DNA of 64,000 bases, taken from the NCBI GenBank assembly GCA_025923195.1, contig JAICGJ010000005.1, positions 22,981-86,980 of the forward strand, written 5' to 3'. The notes beneath the pieces are model-generated. The model did no database searches and was not told where the DNA came from. It saw only the letters and a list, made by a program, of their open reading frames with translations. A program made the position numbers and the translations under genes. The DNA is from Chryseolinea sp. GTDB taxonomy: Bacteria > Bacteroidota > Bacteroidia > Cytophagales > Cyclobacteriaceae. Shown in pieces: positions 1-8,863 of this stretch; position 1 is the first letter of the stretch; each line of letters begins with the position of its first letter.

Positions 1-1921
1 CAGCGGCCAGATCCCAAAATTTCGTAACGCCATCTACACTGTGGCTTATCAGAAGCTTTCCGTCCGGACTAAAAAGGAGAGAAGTGATTTCTGCTTTGTG
101 CCCTTCCAGGGTTTTCGATTCTGCCGCGGTGTTGATATCCCATATTCGAATGACGCGATCCGCTCCACTCGAGTAGACCAGTTTTTCGTCTTCGCTGAAA
201 ATGGCAGCGTGCACTGGCCCTTGGTGTCCGCTGAATTTTTTTGACATTAATCCCGTGTTTACGTTCCACATCCGAACTGTTCCATCCCAACCGGCACTCA
301 GAAGCGTGGATTCATCTTTGCTTATTTGAATTGAAGAAATGATGTCTGTATGTCCGACAAAACTTCTTACTTCTTTCTTTGTATCAAGCTCCCACATTTG
401 CAATGTGTTATCCAGCCTCGCCGTGAAAACATACAGACTGTTGGGATGAAAAATTGCCTCGTAGGCCGACGCATTTTCCAATTGAAAGAGGGTAGATAAT
501 TTGCCGGTTGACAAATCATGTATTTTCATCGTCGCATCCCAACTGGACGAAACAACTTGTTTTTCATCCGAGCTGAAGTGGATGTCGAAAATCGGCTCAC
601 GGTAACTTTGAATGACTTGCAGCGAGTCGCCGGTTTCAAGATCCCAAAGCATAATCTTGCCGTCTCCTCCTCCCGTAAGAAGTCGTTGCCCGTTCTGCGA
701 CAGATCATAGCAAAGCACTGCTCTCTTATGTCCGTTGAATTCCATTTTGGTTTTCCCGGTCGTGATGTCCCATTGTTTGACGCTGGTTCCGAACTTACCT
801 CTGATCAACGTTTTTCCATCCTGACTTATCAATAACTTATTCTTGAATCGAACGTATTTTGCGATTGCTGATTGCCAGAAAAAATTCGGATCATAGTCAA
901 GTCCACCGCGATCGCGCTCATTAAGATAACCAGTGAGTATCCTGTCAGTTTTATTTCGGGGGTGATTCCATACAACCACCGTATTATCATCGGAAGTTAT
1001 AAGGATGGTATTTGGGTTAGCTGCAAATGCGATCTCGTGAAACTCACCTTTATCACCAGCGGTGATCACAGCAACTGAATCGCCTCCGGATTCTTGCCAG
1101 ACGCGGGTTTCGTTTTCCGTGGATCGCGCCAGCCATTTTCCATCACGACTAACTGCAAGTCCCGTCAGATCTTCTGTATTTTCCTCATAAGTAAACTTAT
1201 GCTTATGAGAAGCCAATTCGTACTTCCTTACGCCACTGTGATTTGAAGCACCATATAAGTACTTGTTATCAGGACTGAATGCGACACGCGTTCCACAACC
1301 TCCACACCAGCCCTCGTCTGGGCGAAATGTTGCCATCCTGGTCCAGTCACTGGTATGGTAGACATTGATAGTACGGTTATCCTCGCCAACAGCCAGAAGT
1401 TTTCCATCGGGCGATATTGCGACATCAACGCCGCTACCGAGACCTTTATCCGGCGCGACAGATATTGCAAGCACTTTGGATCTAGATTTCAAATCATAGA
1501 CGGTAATCGAATCACCGTAGCCGCTGTTTCCATATCCTGCCACGACAAAAAATTTCTGATGCGGATCGATCGCCAGTTCTGTCACAATCTCATCCATGTA
1601 GAGGACAGAGATTTCTTTTCCCGTTAATACATCCCAAAAACGAATGGATTTATCGTTGCTTCCTGTTATGATTGTCTTCCCATCCGGAGCAAATTCTACA
1701 CTTGTGACCGTGGCTTGATGCCCAAGAAAACTTCTGACTTCTCGGCCCGTACTCATTTCCCATAACTTGGCCGACTTGTCTTTGCTGCCGGTGGCTATGT
1801 AGTTACTATCAGGGCTTATGGCAACCGTTACGACGGCCAGTTCATGACCTTTCTGAATGACGGTTTCCAATGTTTGAGAAAGTGAAAAGAACGGAAAGCA
1901 GATGAAAACAAAAAATCTCAT
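1..1921 (-). CDS. WD40-repeat secreted protein, C-terminus beyond window edge
   Basis: My reverse translation from the ATG at 1921 stays open to base 2, so this gene runs off the left edge and is absent from the ORF track. It starts with a signal peptide (MRFFVFICFPFFSLSQ) and then shows about 14 WD-type blades ending in patterns such as LWEMSTG, FWDVLTG, LWDLETG and IWDINT. That is enough for two seven-bladed propellers. An AGGAG sequence lies just ahead of the start codon. WD40 propellers are protein-interaction scaffolds, and exported Bacteroidota examples often carry a further C-terminal domain, such as a caspase-like one. That part would lie outside the window, so the overall function cannot be given. 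It is separated from cdaA by 35 bp and reads in the same direction. Confidence 0.85.
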   Translation of the reverse strand, partial: MRFFVFICFPFFSLSQTLETVIQKGHELAVVTVAISPDSNYIATGSKDKSAKLWEMSTGREVRSFLGHQATVTSVEFAPDGKTIITGSNDKSIRFWDVLTGKEISVLYMDEIVTELAIDPHQKFFVVAGYGNSGYGDSITVYDLKSRSKVLAISVAPDKGLGSGVDVAISPDGKLLAVGEDNRTINVYHTSDWTRMATFRPDEGWCGGCGTRVAFSPDNKYLYGASNHSGVRKYELASHKHKFTYEENTEDLTGLAVSRDGKWLARSTENETRVWQESGGDSVAVITAGDKGEFHEIAFAANPNTILITSDDNTVVVWNHPRNKTDRILTGYLNERDRGGLDYDPNFFWQSAIAKYVRFKNKLLISQDGKTLIRGKFGTSVKQWDITTGKTKMEFNGHKRAVLCYDLSQNGQRLLTGGGDGKIMLWDLETGDSLQVIQSYREPIFDIHFSSDEKQVVSSSWDATMKIHDLSTGKLSTLFQLENASAYEAIFHPNSLYVFTARLDNTLQMWELDTKKEVRSFVGHTDIISSIQISKDESTLLSAGWDGTVRMWNVNTGLMSKKFSGHQGPVHAAIFSEDEKLVYSSGADRVIRIWDINTAAESKTLEGHKAEITSLLFSPDGKLLISHSVDGVTKFWDLAA

Positions 1922-1956
1922 GCTCCTAAATTGTACATGAATTTAAGGGAAAGATC

Positions 1957-2820
1957 TCATGCTTTAGCGGCGTGCGACTCCGCAGACTCAGTTTCTTCGA
2001 CAGATAGTTCTTCCCAACGGGTAGGTTCATTATTATGCAGGTAATCTAGAATTTTCTTCTCAACGTGTTTAAGCTTTATTAAGCGGAGATACTTACCGTT
2101 TCGTGCAAGGATCAGCCGTCCGGTCTCCTCCGAAATCGCCAGAACCAGTGTATCGGTATTTTCCGACATGCCTACCGCAGCCCTGTGACGTAGTCCGTAG
2201 TGCGCAGGCAGGTTATCATTTTCGGTAACGGGCAGTACACAACGCGCTGCTTTTATCCGGCCTTTATAAATGATAACAGCGCCATCGTGCAAAGGCGAAT
2301 TCTTGTTAAAGATTGAAAGCAAAAGCCTTTTGTTAACCGTCGCGTCAAGTGCGTCGCCAGTCTGCGCATAGAATTTCATTTCTGAATCCCGGGAAAAAAC
2401 GATGAGCGCTCCTGTCTTCGTAGCCTTAAGAGATTTAGCAGCCTCGATGACTTCACTTACATCAAAATCATCGTGGTACTCATGTCGCCAGTTTGAAATC
2501 GTTTTGAAGATGTTCTCACGGAATTCAGTTCCTCTTCCGATAACCAATAAAAATTTGCGTATCTCAGGTTGAAAAAGAATGATCATTGCTAATACGCCAA
2601 CGCCCATAAATTGTCCGAGGATCGTGGCCAGCAGTTCCATTTGTGCCGCGCGAACAATAAGGTAGATCAGGTAAAGGGCAAGAATTCCCAGGAAGATGTT
2701 CATAGCTATACTTCCGCGAATTAGCTTATAAACCTGATAGAGAAGTACACTGACCAGTGCGATATCTATGAAATCAACCCAGCTTACCTCAAGAAACCCG
2801 ATCTTAAAAAGAAAAATCAT
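1957..2820 (-). CDS. cdaA: Diadenylate cyclase CdaA (DacA family)
   Basis: This membrane enzyme joins two ATP molecules into the second messenger c-di-AMP, which controls potassium, osmotic and envelope homeostasis in many bacteria. The 287-residue protein has three N-terminal membrane segments (about 15-32, 39-57 and 68-87) followed by a DAC domain. The two signature motifs are visible: DGA near residue 178 (SPLHDGAVI) and RHR near 211 (LRHRAAVGMSE). The length and N-terminus (FLFKIGFLEV) fit the CdaA family. It lies downstream of folP on the same strand, an arrangement I believe recurs in Bacteroidota. A perfect TACCTTTG -7 box sits only 7 nt before the ATG, which would give an almost leaderless mRNA. 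Confidence 0.95.
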   Translation of the reverse strand: MIFLFKIGFLEVSWVDFIDIALVSVLLYQVYKLIRGSIAMNIFLGILALYLIYLIVRAAQMELLATILGQFMGVGVLAMIILFQPEIRKFLLVIGRGTEFRENIFKTISNWRHEYHDDFDVSEVIEAAKSLKATKTGALIVFSRDSEMKFYAQTGDALDATVNKRLLLSIFNKNSPLHDGAVIIYKGRIKAARCVLPVTENDNLPAHYGLRHRAAVGMSENTDTLVLAISEETGRLILARNGKYLRLIKLKHVEKKILDYLHNNEPTRWEELSVEETESAESHAAKA

Positions 2821-2827
2821 TGTACTA

Positions 2828-2835
2828 CAAAGGTA
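2828..2835 (-). promoter_or_regulatory. Candidate Bacteroidota -7 box for cdaA
   Basis: On the minus strand this reads TACCTTTG, an exact match to the Bacteroidota sigma -7 consensus TAnnTTTG. No TTG box was found at the usual 17-23 nt spacing. The distance to the cdaA ATG is 7 nt, so transcription would start at or next to the start codon. Confidence 0.4.
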
Positions 2836-2881
2836 GGGTACATTGCACTATTTACGAAGTAACAATCTAGATTAAAATGGT

Positions 2882-3757
2882 TTATCGTTGATGTGACGGG
2901 GTAATTGCCGAAATCAACTTACATACTTCCCATGCTTCGCGAACATCGTGAACGCGCAAGATGTTTGCGCCTCTCAACAAGGCAAAGGTATTTAGGCAAG
3001 TAGTGCCGTTTAGTGAGAGATCAGGCGTAGTCTGTAGTGTCTTCCAGATCATCGACTTTCGCGAGATACCGACGAGAACCGGTTTATTTAGAATTTTAAA
3101 ATAGTTCAGCGCGTCGAGGAGCTTAAAGCTTTGCTCAGCTTTCTTGGCAAATCCAAATCCCGGGTCGATGATGATATCCTTTACACCCAATTTATGAAGG
3201 TGATCGATCTTTCTATGAAAGTAATCCGCAACTTCCTTCACGATATTTTCGTAATCGGATAGCTGATTCATTGTTTGAGGATTACCTTTCATGTGCATCA
3301 GAACATAGGGTACTTGTAACCTTGCCACGAGGGCAAACATGCCGTCATCTAATTCACCTGCGCTGATATCATTTATCAGCGAAGCACCTTCTTGTACTGC
3401 GGCGTGGGCAACCTGAGAACGAAATGTGTCAATGGAAATTATGATTTCCGGAAAATTCTTGACAATGAGCTTTATCGCTTTGGATATTCTCCTGATTTCT
3501 TCGTCGACGGATATGTCGTCGGCCCCAGGACGAGAAGAATAACCACCAACGTCAACAAACGAGGCGCCTGCAGTTATCATTGTTTCGGTTTGTGTAAGAA
3601 TCGCTTCATCAGAATCATACTTGCCTCCGTCGTAAAAGCTGTCAGGCGTTACATTCAAAACACCCATTATCGAGGGATTGGCGAGTGAAACCAACCGTCC
3701 CCGGATGTTCATTGTCTGATTTGTGCAAAATATTTTATTTTCAGCCCAGGATTTCAT
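2882..3757 (-). CDS. folP: Dihydropteroate synthase
   Basis: FolP condenses p-aminobenzoate with dihydropterin pyrophosphate in folate synthesis and is the sulfonamide target. Visible TIM-barrel motifs are MGVLNVTPDSFYDGG, VDVGGYSSRPGA (pterin/pyrophosphate loop), SIDTFRSQVA and IIDPGFGFAKK, with the C-terminal VHDV(R) motif. The track ORF begins at 3841, but I prefer the ATG at 3757 (MKSWAENKIF). It gives 291 residues, the usual family length, and avoids overlap with the divergent DUF1599 gene. The ATG at 3712 is also possible. The gene lies 61 bp upstream of cdaA, in the same direction. Confidence 0.95.
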   Translation of the reverse strand: MKSWAENKIFCTNQTMNIRGRLVSLANPSIMGVLNVTPDSFYDGGKYDSDEAILTQTETMITAGASFVDVGGYSSRPGADDISVDEEIRRISKAIKLIVKNFPEIIISIDTFRSQVAHAAVQEGASLINDISAGELDDGMFALVARLQVPYVLMHMKGNPQTMNQLSDYENIVKEVADYFHRKIDHLHKLGVKDIIIDPGFGFAKKAEQSFKLLDALNYFKILNKPVLVGISRKSMIWKTLQTTPDLSLNGTTCLNTFALLRGANILRVHDVREAWEVCKLISAITPSHQR

Positions 3758-3812
3758 GAGTATGATGGATTTCCGATTCAAATTAAGAAGTTTGCCAGCT
3801 AAATAATTTCCC

Positions 3813-4364
3813 TTGATCGAAAAAACAACTGAAGAATACAACGAAGTTATCAGAAACTGTAAGGCACTTTTTGAAAAAAAAACCCGTGATTACGGCACCG
3901 CGTGGCGTATCCTACGCCTACCTTCCATTACGGATCAGATCTTTATCAAGGCGCAAAGGATTCGAAGCATTCAGGATAAGGGAATTCAATTGGTCAACGA
4001 CCCGGTCAGCGATGAGTTTATAGGTATCATCAACTACTGCCTGATAGCTCTCATCCAAATGCAATTACAAAATACAGCGCCCCTTGAAATGTCTTTTGAA
4101 GAGTTAGAACCATTTTATGACCGCGCTGCTCAGGACACACGTGGGCTGCTTCAAAATAAAAATCATGACTACGGCGAGGCATGGCGAGAAATGCGGATAA
4201 CTTCAATTACTGACATTATTTTAATGAAGCTTCTGAGGGTAAAGCAGATTGAGGACAACAAGGGGAAGACCATAGTCAGCGAAGGCGTTAGGGCAAATTA
4301 TCAGGATATGATAAATTATGCCGTCTTTGCATTGATAAAATTGAAAGAGATTGAAAAATTGTAA
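3813..4364 (+). CDS. DUF1599 protein (nucleotide modification associated domain 1)
   Basis: This 183-residue protein carries two copies of the DUF1599 domain. Compare FEKKTRDYGTAWRILRLPSIT (about 20-40) with LLQNKNHDYGEAWREMRITSIT in the second half; each copy is followed by an I(L/F)(M/I)K..R..QI(E/Q)D helix and an N/DYxxFALI-like helix. The start is TTG, chosen because the family N-terminus begins here and no better ATG lies upstream. The molecular role is not established. In Bacteroidota this gene commonly lies between folP and a BT_3928-type DoxX gene, as here, so it probably shares their transcription unit logic. The gap to the next gene is only 15 bp. Confidence 0.85.
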   Translation: MIEKTTEEYNEVIRNCKALFEKKTRDYGTAWRILRLPSITDQIFIKAQRIRSIQDKGIQLVNDPVSDEFIGIINYCLIALIQMQLQNTAPLEMSFEELEPFYDRAAQDTRGLLQNKNHDYGEAWREMRITSITDIILMKLLRVKQIEDNKGKTIVSEGVRANYQDMINYAVFALIKLKEIEKL

Positions 4365-4379
4365 CATTGTAAAATTGTT

Positions 4380-5528
4380 ATGCCATTGATCTCCGAACCT
4401 TCCAATCTTTCAACTTTACAATCTCTAACAGATAAGATCTCGAGATTCATTGTAGGTGGACTTTTCATATTTTCTGGCCTGATCAAACTGAACGATCCTG
4501 TCGGCACAGAAATAAAACTTGAGGAATATTTCGAAGTCTTTGGACAAGATTTTGGTTCGTTCTTTCTCTACTTCAAACCCTTCGCGCTTGAGCTTGGAAT
4601 GTTTTTGATTGTATTAGAGGTTGTACTTGGCGTCGCGGTTCTCATCAATTATCGAATGGAGAACACCACAAAAATTCTCCTGGCGTTGATTGTGTTCTTC
4701 ACATTCCTGACATTTTATTCAGCGTACTTCAACAAAGTAACAGATTGCGGATGTTTCGGCGATGCTATTAAACTAACGCCATGGGAGTCCTTTATAAAGG
4801 ACTTGATACTTGTGGTCCTCATTCTCCACTTATTTTGGCACCGGAAGAGATTAAAGCCGTTACTGGTCCCGAAATATGGGCACACGATCATCGCGGCGAC
4901 TACCCTAATAAGTTTGGTGTTAGGGATTTATGCTGTCCTGCATTTGCCGTTTATTGATTTCAGAGCGTATCGGATTGGAAATAATATTCCGCAACAAATG
5001 CAACCTCCAGAGCAACCTGTGTTTGAATACACTTTTTTGAAAAAAGACAACGGTCAGGAGATAACGTCGGACAAATACCTGACCGATACGCTGCAATACA
5101 AATATGTTGGAGTCGAACAGACCAACGAGGAAAAAACAAAAGCGAAGATTACGGATTATGCCGTGTCCAGCATAGAGGGTGAAGATGTTACACAAACTAC
5201 CTTTGAAGGCGTCAAACTATTTTTTATCATCTACGATGCCACCAAAGCTTCTGTCAAGAATATTGAAGAGATCAGGGAACTAATTGGTGGGCTGGACGGC
5301 AAAATTGAAATGATGGCGTTGACCTCTTCCAGCGCTGAGCAATTTGAAGCATTTCGCCACGAGAATCAATTGGCCATTCCATACTACTTCGTGGATGCCA
5401 CTGTGCTTAAGACCATAGTTCGATCAAACCCAGGTATCACACTGTGGGTAGACGGAACCGTCAAAGGAATGTGGCACCACAACGATACGCCTGATGCGGC
5501 AGAGGTTCTGTCAGCCGCAACGGAATAA
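4380..5528 (+). CDS. BT_3928-like membrane protein: DoxX/MauE domain plus thioredoxin-like tail
   Basis: The 382-residue protein has a four-helix DoxX/MauE-type N-terminal half (about 20-180) with a conserved DCGCFGD motif near residue 122. This is followed by one more helix and a soluble C-terminal half (about 270-380). The tail resembles a thioredoxin-like fold (KLFFIIYDAT, IPYYFVDATVLKTIVRSNPG) but lacks a CxxC pair. This composition matches the Bacteroidota BT_3928 family, whose role is unproven; a function in envelope redox balance is only inference. It follows DUF1599 and precedes aroK by 9 bp, so the three genes probably form an operon. Confidence 0.8.
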   Translation: MPLISEPSNLSTLQSLTDKISRFIVGGLFIFSGLIKLNDPVGTEIKLEEYFEVFGQDFGSFFLYFKPFALELGMFLIVLEVVLGVAVLINYRMENTTKILLALIVFFTFLTFYSAYFNKVTDCGCFGDAIKLTPWESFIKDLILVVLILHLFWHRKRLKPLLVPKYGHTIIAATTLISLVLGIYAVLHLPFIDFRAYRIGNNIPQQMQPPEQPVFEYTFLKKDNGQEITSDKYLTDTLQYKYVGVEQTNEEKTKAKITDYAVSSIEGEDVTQTTFEGVKLFFIIYDATKASVKNIEEIRELIGGLDGKIEMMALTSSSAEQFEAFRHENQLAIPYYFVDATVLKTIVRSNPGITLWVDGTVKGMWHHNDTPDAAEVLSAATE

Positions 5529-5537
5529 TCTGTCATT

Positions 5538-6038
5538 ATGAAAATATTTCTCGTCGGACTGGTAGGCTCTGGTAAGACAACGCTGGGTAGGCAACTAGCT
5601 GAAGTTCTTCAAGTGCCATTCGTGGACATGGATTGGGAAATTGAAGGGAGGGAAGGCAGATCCATCAGTGAAATTTTTGCACAGCATGGCGAGGATTACT
5701 TTCGCAGGATAGAGGCTGAAACTCTTCGTGATTGGGCTGGGTCCAATAAGGATTTTGTTATGGGTACGGGTGGCGGAGCTCCTTGTTTTTATAATGGAAT
5801 GGATATTATAAATGAGTCGGGACTTAGCATTTTTCTGGATGTGCCGGTTGACGAACTCAACCTGAGGCTGGCTGCTGCTACAGACCGTCCGTTGTTACAC
5901 ACCACCGACGATATTGAACGGAAGAAAAGATTGCAGATTATGCACGATGCACGACGACCGATCTATCGCAAGGCTCACATCATACTTGAAAATGTAACGT
6001 TCGAAAATTTGCTGCGGGCTGTCCGGCTTAAAACGTGA
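5538..6038 (+). CDS. aroK: Shikimate kinase
   Basis: AroK phosphorylates shikimate at the 3-hydroxyl with ATP in the chorismate pathway. The 166-residue protein shows the Walker A motif GLVGSGKTT (residues 6-14), the substrate-binding DMDWEIE segment, FRRIEAETL, the GTGGGAP glycine loop (about 77-83) and a lid region with DRPLL. Length is typical. It starts 9 bp after the BT_3928-like gene. Its 3-prime end overlaps the convergent porin gene by 11 bp. Confidence 0.95.
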   Translation: MKIFLVGLVGSGKTTLGRQLAEVLQVPFVDMDWEIEGREGRSISEIFAQHGEDYFRRIEAETLRDWAGSNKDFVMGTGGGAPCFYNGMDIINESGLSIFLDVPVDELNLRLAAATDRPLLHTTDDIERKKRLQIMHDARRPIYRKAHIILENVTFENLLRAVRLKT

Positions 6039-7596
6039 ACCCTAACGTTAGGATATAGCTTGCAGTCTTGAGTTCTTGTAACACTACCGGGTTCACACCA
6101 ATGGATGAAAAGTATGGCGATCTGCGGGTTTCGGTCGAGCTAAACACTGCCCCTAAGTCGGCGAAGAACTTCTTTGTTCTGACTCCCAAGCCACCGCTGA
6201 AAGATGTTACGCTGCGGTCCACATCCCCAGTCTGCCGGTACGGATCCGCCATGTAATTAAACCCTCCGCGCACTCTATAGATCTTGTATCTGTATTCGGC
6301 ACCAGTCCTGTAATTAATGACTGATTGGTATTCTGCTTTTACACTATTATTCTCTGCATCGAAGTTATCATCGATATCTGAGTTATATTTTGCATTTGAA
6401 TAATCTACAAATTCAACATCTGCCGTAATAAACCCAAACTTCGAAATGAAAGTCACTCCGGTGCTTACGCGTAGGGGTGTGGATAAATTATATTCTGATA
6501 TGAGTGGGATGTCTTCAAAATGCTCTGTCACATTGCGCTGAGGCGGAAAACTTGAATTATCGGGATCGCCGAAATAATTCCATTCGCTTGTAATGCGCGC
6601 TGAATAAGTATCTGTCAATCTATAATAAGTGGGAGTTACAAAGGAAGCACCTATCTGCAGAAAATCCACTGGTCTTAGTATGGCCCCAAGCGTAAAGTTT
6701 ACCCCCGTGCCTCGGATGTCGTAATTCTCATTAGCATTGTAGTGTTCAATCGGGTTATAGTCAGGGTCCTCACTGTAGCGGAAATTCGATTCCGTGAAAA
6801 TCTGTGTCAGTTTGTAGCGAATAGAAGCAATTCCAATTCCTGCGCCTACGAAAAACTTGTCGCTAAAGTTCGCGCCGTACGAAATGGACCACTGATATTG
6901 AGATCCCTTGGACTCACTTAATTCTTCCTGGTCTATTGTTCTGATCTCTGCTGGAAAACCAGGTTCTTCCGGTAATGGACTTAATACCGAACGGTAGGCA
7001 TACTCGCCGGTGTTGTCCACAAAGTCCTCAATGAGGTAGTTGTTGAACGCCATCGCAGTCAACGTACGAAAATTATCCCCAGGATCTTCATTTTGCCGCC
7101 AAAGCATCGACTCGGGATCAATCCCATATGCATCATCAATGAAGTAATCTATTAGTGAGTTTTCGCTATTCGTACCCTGGTAATTGAATTTTCGGTTGAA
7201 GTCATTTGTTCGCGTCATGGAAAGACCAAAGCTACCTCCTAGAAACCCTCGTTCCTTGCCCGACTCGTGATGATATACCAGACTGAGCCCGGGAATAACA
7301 AACATGGATTTTGAGGCGTCTGTTTTTACACCGAGATAATTTGACGAAATATCATTGACTGTTAAGCCGGGGCTAAAAGTGACTTCAGAACGGTTATACA
7401 TTCCCAAACCAGCTGGGTTGGAGAGGGCGGAGCTGTAATCTCCGCCGAGTGAAACCTGAGCGCCACCCAGGGCCTGGATACGCGCACTCCCGCTTGGCCG
7501 CGTTCTGCTGAACAATAAGGCGTTATCAATGAAATCCTGGGCAATAGTCAAGGACCCAAAAGACATAAGAATAACTATGAAGACAATTTTCTTCAT
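6028..7596 (-). CDS. OmpP1/FadL/TodX-family outer membrane protein
   Basis: A 522-residue protein with a clear signal peptide (MKKIVFIVILMSFGSLTIAQ) followed by the OmpP1/FadL hallmark GSARIQALGGAQVSLGGD and LSNPAGLGMY. The rest alternates short beta strands with polar loops and ends with an aromatic terminal residue (TLGFTF), as expected for a 14-stranded outer-membrane barrel. FadL relatives pass hydrophobic molecules across the outer membrane; the ligand here is unknown. It converges on aroK and lies 27 bp downstream of the Tyr/Gly-rich secreted protein gene, possibly in the same unit. Confidence 0.85.
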   Translation of the reverse strand: MKKIVFIVILMSFGSLTIAQDFIDNALLFSRTRPSGSARIQALGGAQVSLGGDYSSALSNPAGLGMYNRSEVTFSPGLTVNDISSNYLGVKTDASKSMFVIPGLSLVYHHESGKERGFLGGSFGLSMTRTNDFNRKFNYQGTNSENSLIDYFIDDAYGIDPESMLWRQNEDPGDNFRTLTAMAFNNYLIEDFVDNTGEYAYRSVLSPLPEEPGFPAEIRTIDQEELSESKGSQYQWSISYGANFSDKFFVGAGIGIASIRYKLTQIFTESNFRYSEDPDYNPIEHYNANENYDIRGTGVNFTLGAILRPVDFLQIGASFVTPTYYRLTDTYSARITSEWNYFGDPDNSSFPPQRNVTEHFEDIPLISEYNLSTPLRVSTGVTFISKFGFITADVEFVDYSNAKYNSDIDDNFDAENNSVKAEYQSVINYRTGAEYRYKIYRVRGGFNYMADPYRQTGDVDRSVTSFSGGLGVRTKKFFADLGAVFSSTETRRSPYFSSIGVNPVVLQELKTASYILTLGFTF

Positions 7597-7623
7597 TTCA
7601 TGTTAGTTAAAAAAGACAATTAC

Positions 7624-8718
7624 TTAGTTGCCGCGGCCTGAGGATCTGGAACCTGAACTGGATCCGCCACTAGAGCTGCCGGATGACGAGCTACCCGTGC
7701 TGCTTCGTCCACTATCAAATCCCGAGCTCCTTGTAGTATTTCCCGAATTTGAATCTCTCCAAGAGCTCCGGGAATCGCTTTCCCATGATGACCTGCCGCC
7801 GCTGGAGTTTGAGTTCTGGCTATCATAGCCTGAGTTCTGTGTTTGATTTCTCCATCCACGGTTATAGTAATCTGACTGAGTGCGCGAGTTAGTGCCTACC
7901 CGTCCGCCGATCTTCGGCCGTGTCTCGGTTGAATTCAACGCATCCGGGTTGGTAGTACGGGTACTTCTATTTGAATAATTGCGGCTCAATTCGCTGCTAC
8001 GTGAACTACGTTTTCCGTAGGCAGGGCCATAACGATTGCCTGATTCGATAATAACTACTTGGCTTGGGTATCCCCATCCACCGTAGTACGAATAGGGTGA
8101 ATATCCGTAGCCGTAGTAAGGGTTCCATGCCCATGCGTTATACGGGTTGCAATAGTTGCTGTAACCAAAACCCAGGCCCCATCCGTAATTCCAGGTGTTC
8201 CCCCAATGATAGCTGAACGAGCTTGACCATCCTGAACGGTAATAAGGATTGTGCCATGGATTGCCCCAGGTATCGTAATAACTGCCATAATAGGGACTAT
8301 TCCAGGAACTAATGTATGGATCATAGTAGTTCCCTCCGTACCAGGGGTTATTATACCAATTGTTGAAATTATTGTTCCACCTGTTCAGATTGTTCGCGTT
8401 GTTGTACTGATAGTTATTTATAAAGTAGTCCTCGTTGTCGGCTTTAGCTGTTTCCGAATTTGAGCGCGCTTCATATTCTGGATTAACATTGCGTGCAGAG
8501 TAGCTGTCGGTAGGGTTTACGGACTCCTGCTCGACTAACTCCTTCTTGTTATTCTTTTTTATGCTGGCCGTATAGGAAACTTCCTTGACTTTCGACGCAT
8601 TGAGCTTCGCACGATCTTTCGAATTAAAATACATGTCATCATTCTCAATGTCTTGAGCGGATAAGGCAAAAGTTAACAGCATTGAAACCAAGCTTAATAA
8701 CGCCACTCTGCTTTTCAT
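7624..8718 (-). CDS. Low-complexity secreted protein rich in Asn/Tyr/Trp/Gly and Ser/Gly
   Basis: No family is recognised with confidence. The 364-residue product has a signal peptide (MKSRVALLSLVSMLLTFALSAQ). A moderately charged stretch follows (about 20-95). Next comes a central block dominated by Asn, Tyr, Trp, Gly and Pro (about 96-215, with many NPYY, YGYG and WN motifs), then an Arg/Ser/Asn-rich stretch and a Ser/Gly tail. Similar YG-rich prolyl-tyrosyl proteins are common in gliding Cytophagales. A surface, matrix or adhesin role is possible but not shown. The plus-strand ORFs within this interval are composition shadows. Confidence 0.75.
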   Translation of the reverse strand: MKSRVALLSLVSMLLTFALSAQDIENDDMYFNSKDRAKLNASKVKEVSYTASIKKNNKKELVEQESVNPTDSYSARNVNPEYEARSNSETAKADNEDYFINNYQYNNANNLNRWNNNFNNWYNNPWYGGNYYDPYISSWNSPYYGSYYDTWGNPWHNPYYRSGWSSSFSYHWGNTWNYGWGLGFGYSNYCNPYNAWAWNPYYGYGYSPYSYYGGWGYPSQVVIIESGNRYGPAYGKRSSRSSELSRNYSNRSTRTTNPDALNSTETRPKIGGRVGTNSRTQSDYYNRGWRNQTQNSGYDSQNSNSSGGRSSWESDSRSSWRDSNSGNTTRSSGFDSGRSSTGSSSSGSSSGGSSSGSRSSGRGN

Positions 8719-8863
8719 ATCTTTCTGAATTTAGTCTTGTCTCTTATGAAACGTTAAAACGCTTTAAAAGTGTTGATAAAGCTACAAAATTTAAGCAGTA
8801 TTTGTTCCTACTAAATTTATATTTGCGATTCTGTAAAAAAAGACTCAATAATTATACCAAGGC

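Noticed and set aside
7628-7828. Plus ORF rich in Pro/Glu/Leu
   Set aside because: It is the antisense shadow of the Ser/Gly tail of the secreted protein.
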